Assembly (NCBI GenBank): GCA_032209605.1
Contig: JASFXZ010000026.1
Location: 434,001-498,000, forward strand
DNA: 64,000 nt
DNA from: Mactromeris polynyma
Lineage: Eukaryota; Mollusca; Bivalvia; Venerida; Mactridae
Reading direction: 5' to 3'
Under the pieces are notes generated by a model. It ran no database searches. It had not been told where the DNA came from and saw only the letters and a program-made list of their open reading frames with translations. Position numbers and translations under genes: made by a program. Within the stretch, counting starts at the first letter, position 1; the number at the start of each line of letters is the position of its first letter. This document shows positions 11,101 to 22,378 of the stretch, in pieces.

Positions 11101-11879
11101 TCAAAAATAACCATTAAGTTGATATTGTTTTCATTTGCGCAATTTTCAACAATTTTACTGTTATATACGGCGGCCTGTTGATCTACCCAGTTTTCCAGGA
11201 ATTAATTGTCAAACGGTCCTAACACACTCTTCTGCAAGCAACTAACGACTTGCTACGGAAGAATATAACCTGTCCTAGCCGGGAATCGAAACTGGGTGAC
11301 ACTCTGGGTGGACTTTTTATGATATGTAATTTGTTATTTCAGATAAAGGCTTAAATGTACCATGTAGGAGCCCAAAAGCAGCATGTACAGAATGACGGCG
11401 CTCACGGAAGAAAGTTCGTTTTGGAAAATTGTGCTCTAAAGTGTTAAAAGTTTGCTTGAGAAAATGTGTTCTTATGTGTCTATTTTGTGAAAAGTGTTGT
11501 TATTAAAAAGTATCAACATTCATATTTGAATTTAATTCGTATACTTGGATTAAAACATCAAATCGGTGAGTCAGATATAATTTTCATTCTGCAATTAACC
11601 GTTTTTGTCAGCTCTAATTTACACTTCACGTCCTGCATGATCCGGTCACTGTGAATATCATTTAAAGCATATTGACTTTACAACTGTCTTGTAATATTCG
11701 TCCTGTAAGAATTATTAAACACAAACATGAACTGTTAAACATTGTAACAACTTGCTTGTAATTTGCATTATTTTGAAATATATTAGAACCTTAAACTAAG
11801 TAACCATGGTAACCGTCTTTTAATTTACACATGTTTAATTAACATATATTAAATAGAAAACAAACTAGTTGTGTACGTT
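11101..11879. other. No gene seen; possible decayed tRNA-like fragment
   Basis: No supported frame. On the minus strand at about 11,270-11,300 the string GTTTCGATTCCCGGCTAGG resembles a pol III B box, but no A box lies at the right distance, so I do not call a tRNA or SINE. Confidence 0.4.
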
Positions 11880-12395
11880 GTAAAGTCAGGTCTGCTTCTG
11901 CATGGTTGTTATGTATAGTATATATTACAGATACACCGGGACCTTGTTCATTCGAATTCTTCTGGTCCGTAATTTTGTTTCGAATAATACATGGTTTCGA
12001 AAATCCCAATTTCAATTCGACATGTCTAAGAAAAAACTTAGGGACCAGATATTTATTTCGGATAATACCAAGTATTTGGATTGAAGGTTGTCGAACAAAC
12101 GAGGTCATACTGTATTATACATTATTATACTGGTAAATGAGCTTTCTGTGACACTGAAAGATGCACCATCCTTTGCGATAATTACAGTGGTAATGCAAAA
12201 GTTGCATTAATCTGAGGCGGAAAACAAGTCCGTATAGGTATGTATAGGTATGTATAATTAAAATAGTTTTATTTTTGGATAATGATGCCTGTATTTAAAG
12301 TTAAATATTACGGTTCAGAATTTACGAACTTGCTGTCGTTGCAATTCTATGAATGTCGCACATCAATGCCGCGTAAATACCTTTGAATAAAAGTG
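11880..12395 (+). repeat. Copy A of a minisatellite-bearing element (two internal repeats)
   Basis: This copy shares ordered blocks with 12,735-14,275: GGTTGTTAT followed by TATATATTACAG; CTGAGGCGGAAA and GTCCGTATAGG; a TATAGGTATG repeat; TAAATATTACGGTT, GAATTTACGAAC, CAATTCTATGAA, and CGCGTAAATACCTTT. Here the internal TATAGGTATG unit occurs only about twice (12,231-12,255). About 160 bp near 11,940-12,100 has no counterpart in copy B. The shared flanks show that both copies descend from one element and that the tandem array was internal to it. Confidence 0.55.
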
Positions 12396-12586
12396 ACCGT
12401 TTATTTAGTATAGTGCCATCCCTATTTCAAGGGCCAGCCATTTCCGACTTATGAGACACCTACTTTCTGAGCACATTTACTTCCCGATTCCTATCCTATA
12501 ATGTCATGCAACATGCAGCTAGGTGCACGGTAACCATTATTTTACTAAATAAAGGGTTACTCACCAACCGACCATATCAGAGCGAT

Positions 12587-12655
12587 CCCCTACTGGGATT
12601 CGAACCTTCAACCTCCCGCTCCCAAAGCGGATGCCTTCTACACTCGGTCACGGGG
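12587..12655 (-). repeat. tRNA-Pro-like SINE head or pseudogene (TGG loop)
   Basis: On the minus strand the sequence runs CCCC to GGGG at the ends (four acceptor-like pairs). It has an anticodon stem CCGC/GCGG around a TTTGGGA loop, giving anticodon TGG as in tRNA-Pro, and a clear B box GGTTCGAATCCC. The D arm (GACCGAGTGTAGAAGG) departs from the A-box consensus and the acceptor stem is incomplete. It is therefore more likely a SINE head or pseudogene than a working tRNA. It sits between copies A and B of the minisatellite-bearing element. Confidence 0.55.
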
Positions 12656-12870
12656 AACGGCGTCAGAGAGCTTTATTTAAATGACTCGTATACGTAAAAA
12701 AGAAAAGCACCTTTCCATATTTCCTAAAGAAACTATTTTTGTATTTGTAAAGTCATACCTGTAATTGTCTGGTTGTTATATCTGTAGTTATATATTACAG
12801 CTATTATACATTATCATAATCGTTTAATGCACATAGGGCATTGATCTGAGGCAGTAACTGAGGCGGAAAG

Positions 12871-14136
12871 TATAGGTCCGTATATGCATGTATAGGTATG
12901 TATAGGAATGTATGGGTATGTATAGGTATGTATAGGCAAGTATAGGCATGTATAGGTATGTATAGGCATGTATAGGCATGTATAGGCATGTATAGGTATG
13001 TATAGGTATGTATAGGCATGTATAGGTATGTATAGGTATGTATAGGCATGTATAGGTATGTATATGTATGTATAGGTATGTATAGGTATGTATAGGTATG
13101 TACAGGCATGTATAGGCATTTATAGGCATGTATAGGCATGTATAGGCATGTATAGGCATGTATAGGTATGTATAGGTATGTATAGGTATGTATAGGTATG
13201 TATAGGTATGTATAGTCATGTATAGGTATGTATAGGTATGTATAGGCATGTATAGGTATGTATAGGTATGTATAGTCATGTATAGGTATGTATAGGCATG
13301 TATAGGCATGTATAGGCATGTATAGGCATGTATAGTCATGTATAGGTATGTATAGGCATGTATAGGCATGTATAGGTATGTATAGTCATGTATAGGTATG
13401 TATAGGTATGTATAGGTATGTATAGTCATGTATAGGTATGTATAGGCATGTACAGGGCCGTAAATTGCCTCCCCTGGAAGGGGAGGCAGCCCGCCGTGCG
13501 GAGCGAGGCTAAAAAAATTTTGGACCCTTTTTAGACAAAAAATGATTTTTTTTTCAGCCCGCAATAGGAGGCAACTGCCTACATGCCTCCATGTAATTTA
13601 CGGCCCTGCATGTATAGGCATGTATAGGTATGTATAGTCATGTATAGGTATGTATAGGTATGTATAGGTATGTATAGGCATGTATAGGCATGTATAGGCA
13701 TGTATAGGCATGTATAGGCATGTATAGGCATGTATAGGCATGTATAGGCATGTATAGGCATGTATAGGCATGTATAGGTATGTATAGGTATGTATAGGCA
13801 TGTTTATGCATGTATAGACATGTATAGTCATGTATAGTCATGTATAGGCATGTATAGGCATGTATAGGCATGTATTGGCATGTATAGGCATGTATAGGTA
13901 TGTATAGGTATGTATAGGTATGTATAGGTATGTATAGGTATGTATAGGTATGTATAGATATGTATAGGTATGTATAGGTATGTATAGGTATGTATAGGTA
14001 TGTATAGGTATGTATAGGTATGTATAGGTATGTATAGGTATGTATATGTATGTATAGGTATGTATAGGTATGTATAGGCATGTATAGGCATGTATAGGCA
14101 TGTATAGGAATGTATAGGAATGTATAGGTATGTATA
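12871..14136 (+). repeat. 10-bp minisatellite array, TATAGGYATG, about 110 units
   Basis: Near-perfect head-to-tail copies of TATAGGTATG and TATAGGCATG, with rarer TATAGTCATG and TATATGTATG variants, interrupted only by a MITE. Variant units occur in runs: TATAGGCATG dominates 13,675-13,770 and TATAGGTATG dominates 13,895-14,075, which suggests local unit duplication. The long minus-strand frames here (up to 246 codons of IHTYTYLYMP type) arise because a 10-bp unit free of stops cycles through all three frames. They are not genes. Confidence 0.95.
13453..13608. mobile_element. 156-bp MITE with CAGGG termini inside the minisatellite
   Basis: The element starts CAGGGCCGTAAATT and ends with its exact inverse AATTTACGGCCCTG. 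The direct repeat CATGTA flanks it (13,447-13,452 and 13,609-13,614), consistent with a 6-bp target duplication in the array, though the repetitive target makes the length uncertain. CAGGG ends are typical of hAT elements, whose usual duplication is 8 bp, so the superfamily stays open. Subterminal GCCTCC and GGAGGC words can also pair, so the single strand can fold into a hairpin. Confidence 0.75.
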
Positions 14137-14325
14137 TTTACAAGGTTTGTTTTAAAATGGTGTCAGTATTTTAAAATTAAATATTACGGTTAAGAATTTA
14201 CGAACATGATGTCTTAGCAATTCTATGAAAATCGCAAATCAACGTCGCGTAAATACCTTTAAATAAATAAGTAAACAGAAAAGCACTTTATAAGGAAACA
14301 TTTTGTTGCGAAATCTTACCTCCGC

Positions 14326-14509
14326 TCAATGCCGCAGCTTAGAGCTCAACAAATTGCCTGTGGAGAATTGTCTCACATCGTCTGTATTATATAGAAGGAT
14401 GTTTTGGGTAAAAGCAGTAAATGATCTAGATGCAGTTAGTACTGGTTCTTGCTCAGAAACATTGACTACCAATTGTACCTCAATTCTTCCATGTTCATAT
14501 ATTGGACTA
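14326..14509 (-). CDS. Candidate 3'-terminal coding exon, unknown product
   Basis: On the minus strand a frame runs from a possible acceptor (GCTGACAG|T) to a TGA at 14,328-14,326, about 61 codons. Its translation includes EHGRIEVQLVVNVSEQEPVL and ends LLSSKLRH. The alternation of charged and hydrophobic residues looks coding, and the other two minus-strand frames have stops. An in-frame TAA lies nine codons upstream of the first exon codon, so splicing would be required. The acceptor has a poor pyrimidine tract. I do not recognise the peptide. An open frame of this length can occur by chance, so confidence is modest. Confidence 0.27.
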
Positions 14510-14529
14510 CTGTCAGCGATATAATTTTG

Positions 14530-15430
14530 TTAATTTGACTTATTCCATTGAGACACTTGACTTAATTAGCTATCACGCTACAGACGGATGAAACAAGTGA
14601 ACACTACCGTTTATTTCGATAAATACATAATACATTATTGGCGTATTCTGTGATGATGCATATTTATAAATGCTTTAACGATATGAACTATATTTTCATT
14701 CTTGTTTTGTTAAAAATGATAACGCAATGAGCATACTATATCATCACGATATATTCTTGACATGTTTTAGTTTGTCACTGGTGTATTAAAGATGGTGTTT
14801 GTCTTCATGATGTGTAACCAGAGAACTTGTTGTGGAGGAGGGTGTTGTGTCTTACAGGGATGGCTTACACATGACATTGAATAATCGACTACATTTTGCA
14901 AGGTAAGACTAAATGAGTCTTTTCAACTAATCCGTTTGCTTTGCATGTTCTAACTTTCACGTCCCATGCTTGTGTTTTATTCTGGTCACCTTGTTGTGAT
15001 TACGATTATATTATAAATGTGTTTGTACCAATTACAGTTAATTCAATTACAGTTAATTCCCTGTTAAAGGAATATGATGTTCAACGAATTAAAACTACTA
15101 CTTTAATTTATGTAAGGTTTAGTGGTCTAATTATGGAAATAATTGGTATGTCATCATATATAATATTGAACGCAGGATGTTGCTTTCCATTGTTATGTGT
15201 GGCGATGCCTTATATGTAATTGAATGTTGCGCGCATGCGCACAATGTGGAAAGAACAACGTGAAAATTTAAACTAGGTTTATTATCTCAAAACATAACTT
15301 TATTTCAATATTAATACAGCTGGTGTTAAGTGCTGTGTGGCAGATATAAAAAATCGCCCCGTACTTCGTCCGAAGTCTAGTTAACCTTAATCAATTTATA
15401 TAAGCTAAATTTACACGAACACGACGTTAT
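14530..15430. other. No supported gene
   Basis: AT-rich DNA. A 15-bp unit (AATTACAGTTAATTC) occurs twice in tandem at about 15,031-15,060, and GCGCGCATGCGC, nearly self-complementary, lies near 15,229. One short splice-bounded segment (14,858-14,902) is discussed among the rejected items. Confidence 0.45.
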
Positions 15431-15500
15431 GTCGCAGTGGTGTAGTGGTTAGCATAACGGACCGGCAATCCGTTGACCGATTTTTCGTGTTCCTCAAAAC
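15431..15500 (+). repeat. tRNA-Ala-like SINE head with decayed 3' half
   Basis: The 5' half is tRNA-like: A box TGGTGTAGTGGTTAGC, then an anticodon stem ACGGA/TCCGT around the loop CCGGCAA, giving anticodon GGC (alanine). The B-box region reads TTTTCGTGTTCC and no longer fits the consensus, and the acceptor stem is not paired. A SINE head or tRNA pseudogene is the likely origin. Confidence 0.45.
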
Positions 15501-16158
15501 ATGACTTTATTATGTATTATTGGCAACAAATACATAATTAGAAATATAAATTGATATCAATTGCATGTATGCTTGATCATGTCGCCGGACACGTTGCTGT
15601 ATCTACTATACAAATGGAAGATACTGTTTAGTTGGCAAATGAAGTTGTATAGATGCTTTTGGAGTTAGAATGACTTTGTACTGTTTTTGTCAGTATTATT
15701 TATGGATTGTCATGGTTAATGATTGTATGAGCTTTTATTTGGTACATGCAATTCCTTGCTGAAGACTTCTGCCTGATTATCAATTTAGTCGAAAGCGGGT
15801 CGAGACACGAGTTCATATTTTGATTGGACTGCACATGGGCATATTTTGTTCACGATACTTTTTCTCGTATTGGTTTTTAAACAAAGAAGTGAACAATTAA
15901 AGTGAGCTAATAGGATGTTATGTGGCGCTTATACAGATATAGAAAAATACTAATTCTATAATTTATAATTGAAACGTACGAATTGCAATTAAGGTAATTA
16001 AGTTACAAAAAATAACAGTTCTGCATAAGTTTCGAGAGACAGAGAGCTTGAATCCTGATGCGAAGGTCGAGAGTGGAAATACCACCTTGGTTTATGTTGA
16101 ACCGGCACGAGCTTCATAACCCCTGAGTAAGGCGAGAGTACTGCTAGTTGGTAATACC
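15501..16158. other. No supported feature
   Basis: About 660 bp of mostly AT-rich DNA without a defensible frame or repeat. Confidence 0.5.
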
Positions 16159-16420
16159 TCGGTCACAAATCCAATCCGGCCGCCGTCCGATGATCGGCCG
16201 ACGTATTTTTTCGCTCATCGGGCCGGCGGCCGGCCGATGATCGCACGGACATCGGGGCATTTTGGAGCGTCGGGCGGCGGCCGGACTAATTTTAAGTCTC
16301 ACTTAAAATTTTACCCGACGTCGGGCCCGGGAAGGAATCGTGCTGAGATCGGATCAAGATCGCACGATCATCGCACGGAGATCGCCCGGTGATCGCCCGA
16401 CGATTATCTCCCTGTGATCA
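16159..16420. mobile_element. Short word-saturated GC-rich cassette (about 262 bp)
   Basis: A sharply GC-rich island in AT-rich DNA. It is filled with variants of GATCGCACGG, GATCGCCCGG and CCGGCCGATGATCG, many of them self-complementary through GATC and CGGCCG. The edges read GGTCACAAATCC on the left and, reverse complemented, GATCACAGGG on the right, so a 7-bp G[GA]TCACA terminus is inverted. Architecture matches the cassettes at 6,010 and 9,255, and the GTCACA-type terminus recalls 9,255 and 22,379. Mobile origin is inferred from that architecture. No target duplication is evident. Confidence 0.45.
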
Positions 16421-17976
16421 GTCTACAGGTATACAGTACGGAATTCCTGGCTATTTTGTTTGGTGGCTTAGTTGTGTCTTGTTGGTTGATGGATGCTGGT
16501 GGATGTGAACACTGTCCACAATATATGCTATATAGTAAAACCCATGTATAGTTAACAATGATACTCGTTACACTAATTGATATAAACAATTGCTTGTCTG
16601 AGGTCGGTTTGTGAGTCATGCATAATTTAATAGCTCTTGATGTTTTCCTCATTTCTGGCCGAATCATCAATATAGATCTCATTTTTTTTATTTTTCTTGC
16701 AAACACTGTTTACAAAAATAAAGTGTAGTAAAGTTAAGGGAAAATCGCATTACTACGAGGATTTTAATGCTTTGAAACTCGTACTGGTTACATCTGTATT
16801 TATATAAGTATGATTTAATTAAACAAATCAATAAGGTTTCTGTACTCACTCTATCGTTTACTTCCAATTATTCTGTATTCAATGCCGTTAATACCGTAGG
16901 TCACTGTGCTATGGTGACAGTGATGTTAGTGGAAGGTGATTGTTGTCTCAGTTCTAGATCTACTTTCTGTGACTGTATTGGGTTGGCATGACATTGATTG
17001 AAACAATTCACTTTCTTTGCATGTTGTTTGCTCTAAGCCATTATTTATTTACTATTAATGTCGGTGGATATAACCCACTTTTTCATCCTCTTACGACTGT
17101 AATACTCTGACAAAAGAATAGATATATTCTCCCTTATTTTTATTCTCCCTTGATAATGAAGAATTCTTATGACTATTGAGACATGACCAGCCGTGACCAT
17201 CGTGAAACTTGTAAATGTATTGACCAAGCTGGGTGGATCAAGCATTTAATGTATGCAACTTACAAAAACATTTCAAACAAACTGAAATTACATAAATTTT
17301 CGAGTTTAATCTACTCTAATCATCAACTATCCAGCGCTATTTGTTCTATCCGAATGTATTTACTTGTTTCTATTTTTATCTGTTTCCGTTATTGCATGAA
17401 TTTTGCTAGTCTTGTCAAACTGCATAACCGTGACTTTAGTAATGTGTTGTAAATCGCAATATATCGCTATTTCCGTACAGTTCGGAAACAGCCTCATTTT
17501 TAAATTGGTAATCCAATTGGAAACTATGTTGCGATGAATACATGTATATTAAAATTCATAGCTTGGGCCACACTATAAAATGAATCTAATTTGGTTACTT
17601 GTGAACAAAAATGGTGTCCGATATACATATTTGACATAGCAACACGAGTTATATGTCCAAATCGTAAAGTTGTTTTATTTGCAAAGAGCAGCGTGAGAAA
17701 AGAGTTCTTTAAGACGCACATGCGCATTTGCACCATGAACTACGCCAACTATTATAAAACATATTTTCTGCGATGATAAATTTTCAGCAAAAAGGCAAAT
17801 GTCAGTCCTCGGATGAGTAGTAATTGAGAAATAATATTTTACGTATATAAATATGATCCAAGTGATTCACTTAGCCTTCATTTTGTTCCAAGTGTTAAGA
17901 GCGTTTTATTATTAAAAATGTGTAAATAATTCATCAAAAAGAAAAGAAGCTATTGTCCTTGTACTCATATTTCATA
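16421..17976. other. No supported gene; unique DNA left of the visible inverted repeat
   Basis: About 1.55 kb with short open frames on both strands (the longest, 16,404-16,706 minus, begins inside the cassette's edge). None has recognisable domains or splice support. The right arm of the inverted repeat reaches the window end opposite 17,977, so it is unknown whether homology continues leftward into this stretch. Confidence 0.45.
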
Positions 17977-20229
17977 ATTGATTAAGTTTAGGAAATTATG
18001 TATGAGGATTAAAATATGATTATTTCTTTATAATGTCACCGTGTTGACGCAAACAATTTTAGGTGCGTTCTAATGGCGTTGAGTATACACATGGTCGATC
18101 ACTATAATAACTTTGTATTGTACATATGACATGCATATTTAAAAGGGAGATTGAACGGTTTTCTTTGGCAACTTGTTTCCGTGGCAAAGGGGCAAGTGTT
18201 GTTGACTATATGATGGCATGCGAACAATATACATATTACTCATTTTTATTTCGTTGAAAGGGACGAATCGTATCAGCTACCAATTTCATGTAGGACGATG
18301 ATTGTGAGAGATTGAAACATAGTAAATGTACGTTTAATTAGAGTAACACATACAATATCTACCTACACTGACCCGCTCAGACATGGTCAAAAGATTATTT
18401 GATTTTACTTCAATCGAAGCTTACATTGATTTACAAAAGCTTAATTTTCTAGGCTCCATTCGCAGACTACAGTCCAATGATACCACTCTACTTTTTCAGT
18501 ACCGTAACAACTGCACCGCTACGAACATTGGGTTTATAAAATACTGAATCCACAAATTAATTCCTTGTTTTCTACTGCAGTTTTAAATGTCCATATATTC
18601 ATGAAATAAATGAAACTATCAGGTCTATTTCACGTGTTCTGTGGCACTTGACATTTCTCATCATTTGTAAACAAACGCTGTAGTATTTCAATTTTTTTCC
18701 AGAGGCTGTGTGTCTATTACGACTTTAGTCGTACATTTCATCAAAAAGCATGGTCACAATAACATTCAAAAGAACAGCATTATTAGCTACATATGTATAT
18801 ATGACAAGTGAGAGCAAGTTTTTACATATCCATGGCAACATAAATTCGCTGGAGGCCGCAATATTGTGCCTGGGCTAAAACATTTACCGATAGCGCTGCC
18901 GTCGCGGTTTAAAACATGGAAAATCATCGATGAAAGCGCATTGTACTGATCTTCAAAATATCTGAAAAATGCGATATCAAACTGAAACCGGTACATCTTG
19001 TAGTCTGTGTCTACTATTGCAATATACCGATATACCGCCATATCGTGGCATCCCAATAAATTACAAGCATAATATATGCACAACGTGTTACTGCGGTCTT
19101 TCGCTCATCTTGCTCGATACAAGTTTTGTGATGGATATAGTGTCTTCAGTCAATCTTGAACAACGCTAGCAAAGCTTCGAAATTTACTTCACATATTCAG
19201 TAATATCCATGTGGTTAGAACGTGAAGCAAAGCTGTTTAGATGTATTTGGCGCAAAGTATTTCATGTTCGTGTTGAAAAAAATTATTGGACCAGCGGTCC
19301 ATGGAACAATGGTCGTTACAATCATGCTTTGGTGGTTCTGACGTCGCTGAGATATGTACTTCCATGCTAGATTTGTAACTGTGGGACATTTCGTTTCATT
19401 TCTATTCAGTAGAACACATACTAGAATTAGTTCTTTCACTTGACAATTGGTCAAAATATTTCCTAACTCAAGTTTGCTGTTGTAGGTAGAAGCCATGATA
19501 TTAATAAAGGGAATCAACCGTATATGATGTATATTCATTGTTTAGTCTACGGAATTGTTATTATTGCGGTACCCGTGGGTAATTTGTGACCGGGTACCCG
19601 GACTGAAAATGACCACCCGTCTAGGATCAAATCCCGAACCAGGTCACCAGATGACTATGTAGCTAATGATATGCAGACAAACTGAATTGATATGATCGTA
19701 CTACATTTGATGTTTTCTTCTTGAATCTCTACATGTGTGAACTTATCGAAATTATCTAGTCATGAACACTGCATATGAGTAAAAATATGAAATGAGATTG
19801 ATAGCTGTTAAGTTTCAGCTTATTTTCTGAGTCAGGAAACCCTATTCTGTTATTAAAATAGTGTGCTGGAACAAATGAATAAGATTGATAGCTGTCGAAT
19901 TGATATAAAATTAATAGTTAGTCAAATGAGATTGACGAATGTTTTGTTTTAGCTTATATGCATGTTTATTCTGTGTAATAAATTTGGAGTCAGAAAGGAA
20001 TACATCAATAGCTAAGATGAACCAGTATATAGGGGTATTTAATGTAATATATTGCAACATATCGTGGTACGCTTCATGCCATAATATTCATTATGCCGAA
20101 CTATTACAACTTTTGAAATTCGCCACATTCATTTGAAATTCGTACTTGATATGAAACAATATAAGGCTTGTTTCAAAATTATTAAGACTTCATGAAGGGG
20201 GCAATGAAAGAGTTGTTTACTTAATATCA
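17977..20229. other. Plain flank of the left arm
   Basis: No gene I can support. Overlapping open frames on both strands at 18,787-19,538 are each broken in one arm but not the other, which argues against constraint. A near-palindromic cluster GGTACCCGTGGGTAATTTG, then GACCGGGTACCCGG, lies at about 19,569-19,602 and mirrors at 62,370-62,403. Confidence 0.5.
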
Positions 20230-21690
20230 CGTCTTACCATTGTTAGTTATTGTTATTGCCAATGTTAGTCTCTGTCTCTGCTCTTACCTTCCTTACTTCT
20301 ACTGCTGGTGTTATCATTGCTATTGACGCTAGTATTGCTATACTTACTACTACCACTGTTCTAACAACAGTTACTGCTTACCGTCCTTAGGTATTGTTAT
20401 TAATGCTTACATTGTCGTTACAGCTACTTTTGATATCGCCGTAGTAAATACTTCTACTGCTGTTGTATATGCTATTAGGGTCGTTACTGCTACTACTGCT
20501 ATTAGTGTCGTTACTGCTACTACTGCTATTAGTGTCGTTACTGCTACTACTGCTCTCTCCGACGTTACTGCTACTACTGCTATTAGTGTCGTTACTGCTG
20601 CTACTGCTCTCACCGACGTTACTGCTACTACTTCTTTTAGTGTCGTTACTGCTGCTACTGCTCCACCGACGTTACTGCTACTACTGCTATAAGTGTCGTT
20701 ACTGCTACTACTACTCTCACCGACGTTACTGCTACTACTTCTTATAGTGTCGTTACTGCTGCTACTGCTCTCACCGACGTTACTGCTACTACTTCTTTTA
20801 GTGTCGTTACTGCTGCTACTGCTCTCACCGACGTTACTGCTACTACTGCTATAAGTGTCGTTACTGCTACTACTACTCTCACCGACGTTACTGCTACTAC
20901 TTCTTATAGTGTCGTTACTGCTGCTACTGCTCTCACCGACGTTACTGCTACTACTGCTATTAGTGTCGTAACTGCTACTACTACTCTCACCGACGTTACT
21001 GCTACTACTGCTATTAGTGTCGTTACTGCTACTACTGCTCTCACCGACGTTACTGCTACTACTGCTATTAGGGTCGTTGCTGCTACTACTGCTATTAGTG
21101 TCGTTACTGCTACTACTGATATTAGTGTCGTTACTGCTACTACTGCTCTCTCCGACGTTACTGCTACTACTGCTATTAGTGTCGTTACTGCTACTACTGC
21201 TCTCACCGACGTTACTGCTACTGCTGCTTTAAGTGTCGTTACTGCTACTACTGCTCTCACCGACGTTACTGCTGCTGTAATTGTCTTTACTACTACTATT
21301 GGTGTTACTATCGTTTACGCCATAACAGCTGTTACCCATCGTTATATTACCAACGTTACTATTACTACTGATATTACCAACGTTACTATCATTACTGTTA
21401 CTACCAACGTTACTATCACTACTGTTATTACCAACAACGTTACTATTACTATTACTGTCGTAACTTCCACTTCGGCTTTTACTGTCGTTACTACATGTAC
21501 TACTGTTGCCACTCCAGTCGTCAATGTTTCATACTGTCGTTATTGTCTTTCGATCTTCTACTGCTGCTGCTTCTACTGTTATTGTGGTTACGTATGCCGT
21601 TGATACCATTAGGGATTCTACTGCTATTATTGTGGTCAATGCTTTTACTGCTGTTACCGTCTTTAATGCTACTATATTATTTGTACAATA
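20230..21690 (+). repeat. 27-bp minisatellite, left arm
   Basis: The core at about 20,480-21,275 is roughly 29 copies of a 27-bp unit in two types: one ends TGCTATTAGTGTC and the other TGCTCTCACCGAC, each followed by GTTACTGCTACTAC. The types tend to alternate, making a 54-bp higher-order unit. More diverged relatives (AACGTTACTATCACTACTG) extend to about 21,690. Because 27 is divisible by three, frames stay open for long distances: Leu-rich on plus, Ser- or Val/Ala/Thr-rich on minus. On this arm the Ser-rich frame is closed by a TAA at 21,231-21,229. Confidence 0.9.
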
Positions 21691-22378
21691 TGTGTATTTC
21701 TAAAATTTATACAAGTACATTACTAATGCTATTAACTAATTTCCATAATAGTAACACTATTTGCGCAATTAATTTCTTTCAAATGTGTCAAACTTACAAG
21801 CGCAATTTATATACATTGTAATACTTAACTTACATTTTACACATTTATTCCGTAACAGTACAGCTAACGCAAATAGTAATAATAAAGTCCTTAAAACATA
21901 TTTTCACTTAAACATTATTTGCCATGAACTACCGCTATCTCGGTGATATGAATGAGTAAAGTTCTCGTAATACCACTCTTATGGAAAATAAGAACATTGG
22001 CAATTTCATGTTGTTCATGTGCAATTGTCCTTATACAATACATTTAGAAACAAATACACACAAGTGTCACACTCCTCTTCAACAGCGAAGAATATGATGT
22101 GCTTATCAAACTTGCTTTATTTTGTAAAAACATGCTAACAATTTGTATAATTCATTCTCCTTATATCTGCCTTGTTTATTCAGTGAGTCTTTCTATAGTA
22201 GTAATGTTGTTTGCCTATGTTAAGCCCTTTAAAAATGTGTATGACTTCCCACTCTATGGAGTTAGGATGGTTGGTCAACATTTGTTTTATACTCAATATT
22301 GTTGTGTTTAACCAAGATTGAACAATCCTCCAATTGGCCAGATGTTTTGTATGTCAGCAGTTTGGTGTGTATGTAAAG
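21691..22378. other. Plain DNA between minisatellite and cassette, left arm
   Basis: About 690 bp without a defensible feature. The 70-codon frame at 22,099-22,311 is conserved in both arms with one substitution (Ile versus Thr). The arms are almost identical overall, so that conservation carries little weight. Confidence 0.45.

Larger units (their letters stand above)
12735..14275 (+). repeat. Copy B of the minisatellite-bearing element, hugely expanded core
   Basis: The left flank (12,735-12,870) and right flank (14,160-14,275) match the two sides of copy A, while the core between them has grown to about 1.27 kb of 10-bp repeats. Elements with conserved ends around a variable tandem core are known in bivalves (the pearl-type elements of oysters). 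Whether this one belongs to that group cannot be settled here. Its core was later hit by a MITE. Confidence 0.55.

Noticed and set aside
12804..14101. Long minus-strand frames (up to 246 codons) of HTYTYLYMPI repeats
   Set aside because: A stop-free 10-bp unit cycles through all frames, so any frame over the array is open. This is a minisatellite and not a protein.
14858..14902. 45-bp segment between a possible acceptor (GTGTCTTACAG) and a consensus donor (CAAG|GTAAGA)
   Set aside because: The splice signals look good and one frame is open, but 15 codons cannot be told from chance and no neighbouring exon of matching phase was found.
16040..16140. Short string GAGTGGAAATACCACC resembling a ribosomal RNA hairpin
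   Set aside because: Only a few bases resemble rRNA and no neighbouring rRNA sequence follows.
18787..19538. Overlapping frames of 66-107 codons on both strands as a conserved gene
   Set aside because: In the two arms, single changes open or close frames on opposite strands in a reciprocal way (a stop at about 19,168 on the left, and at about 62,623 on the right). This fits neutral sequence.
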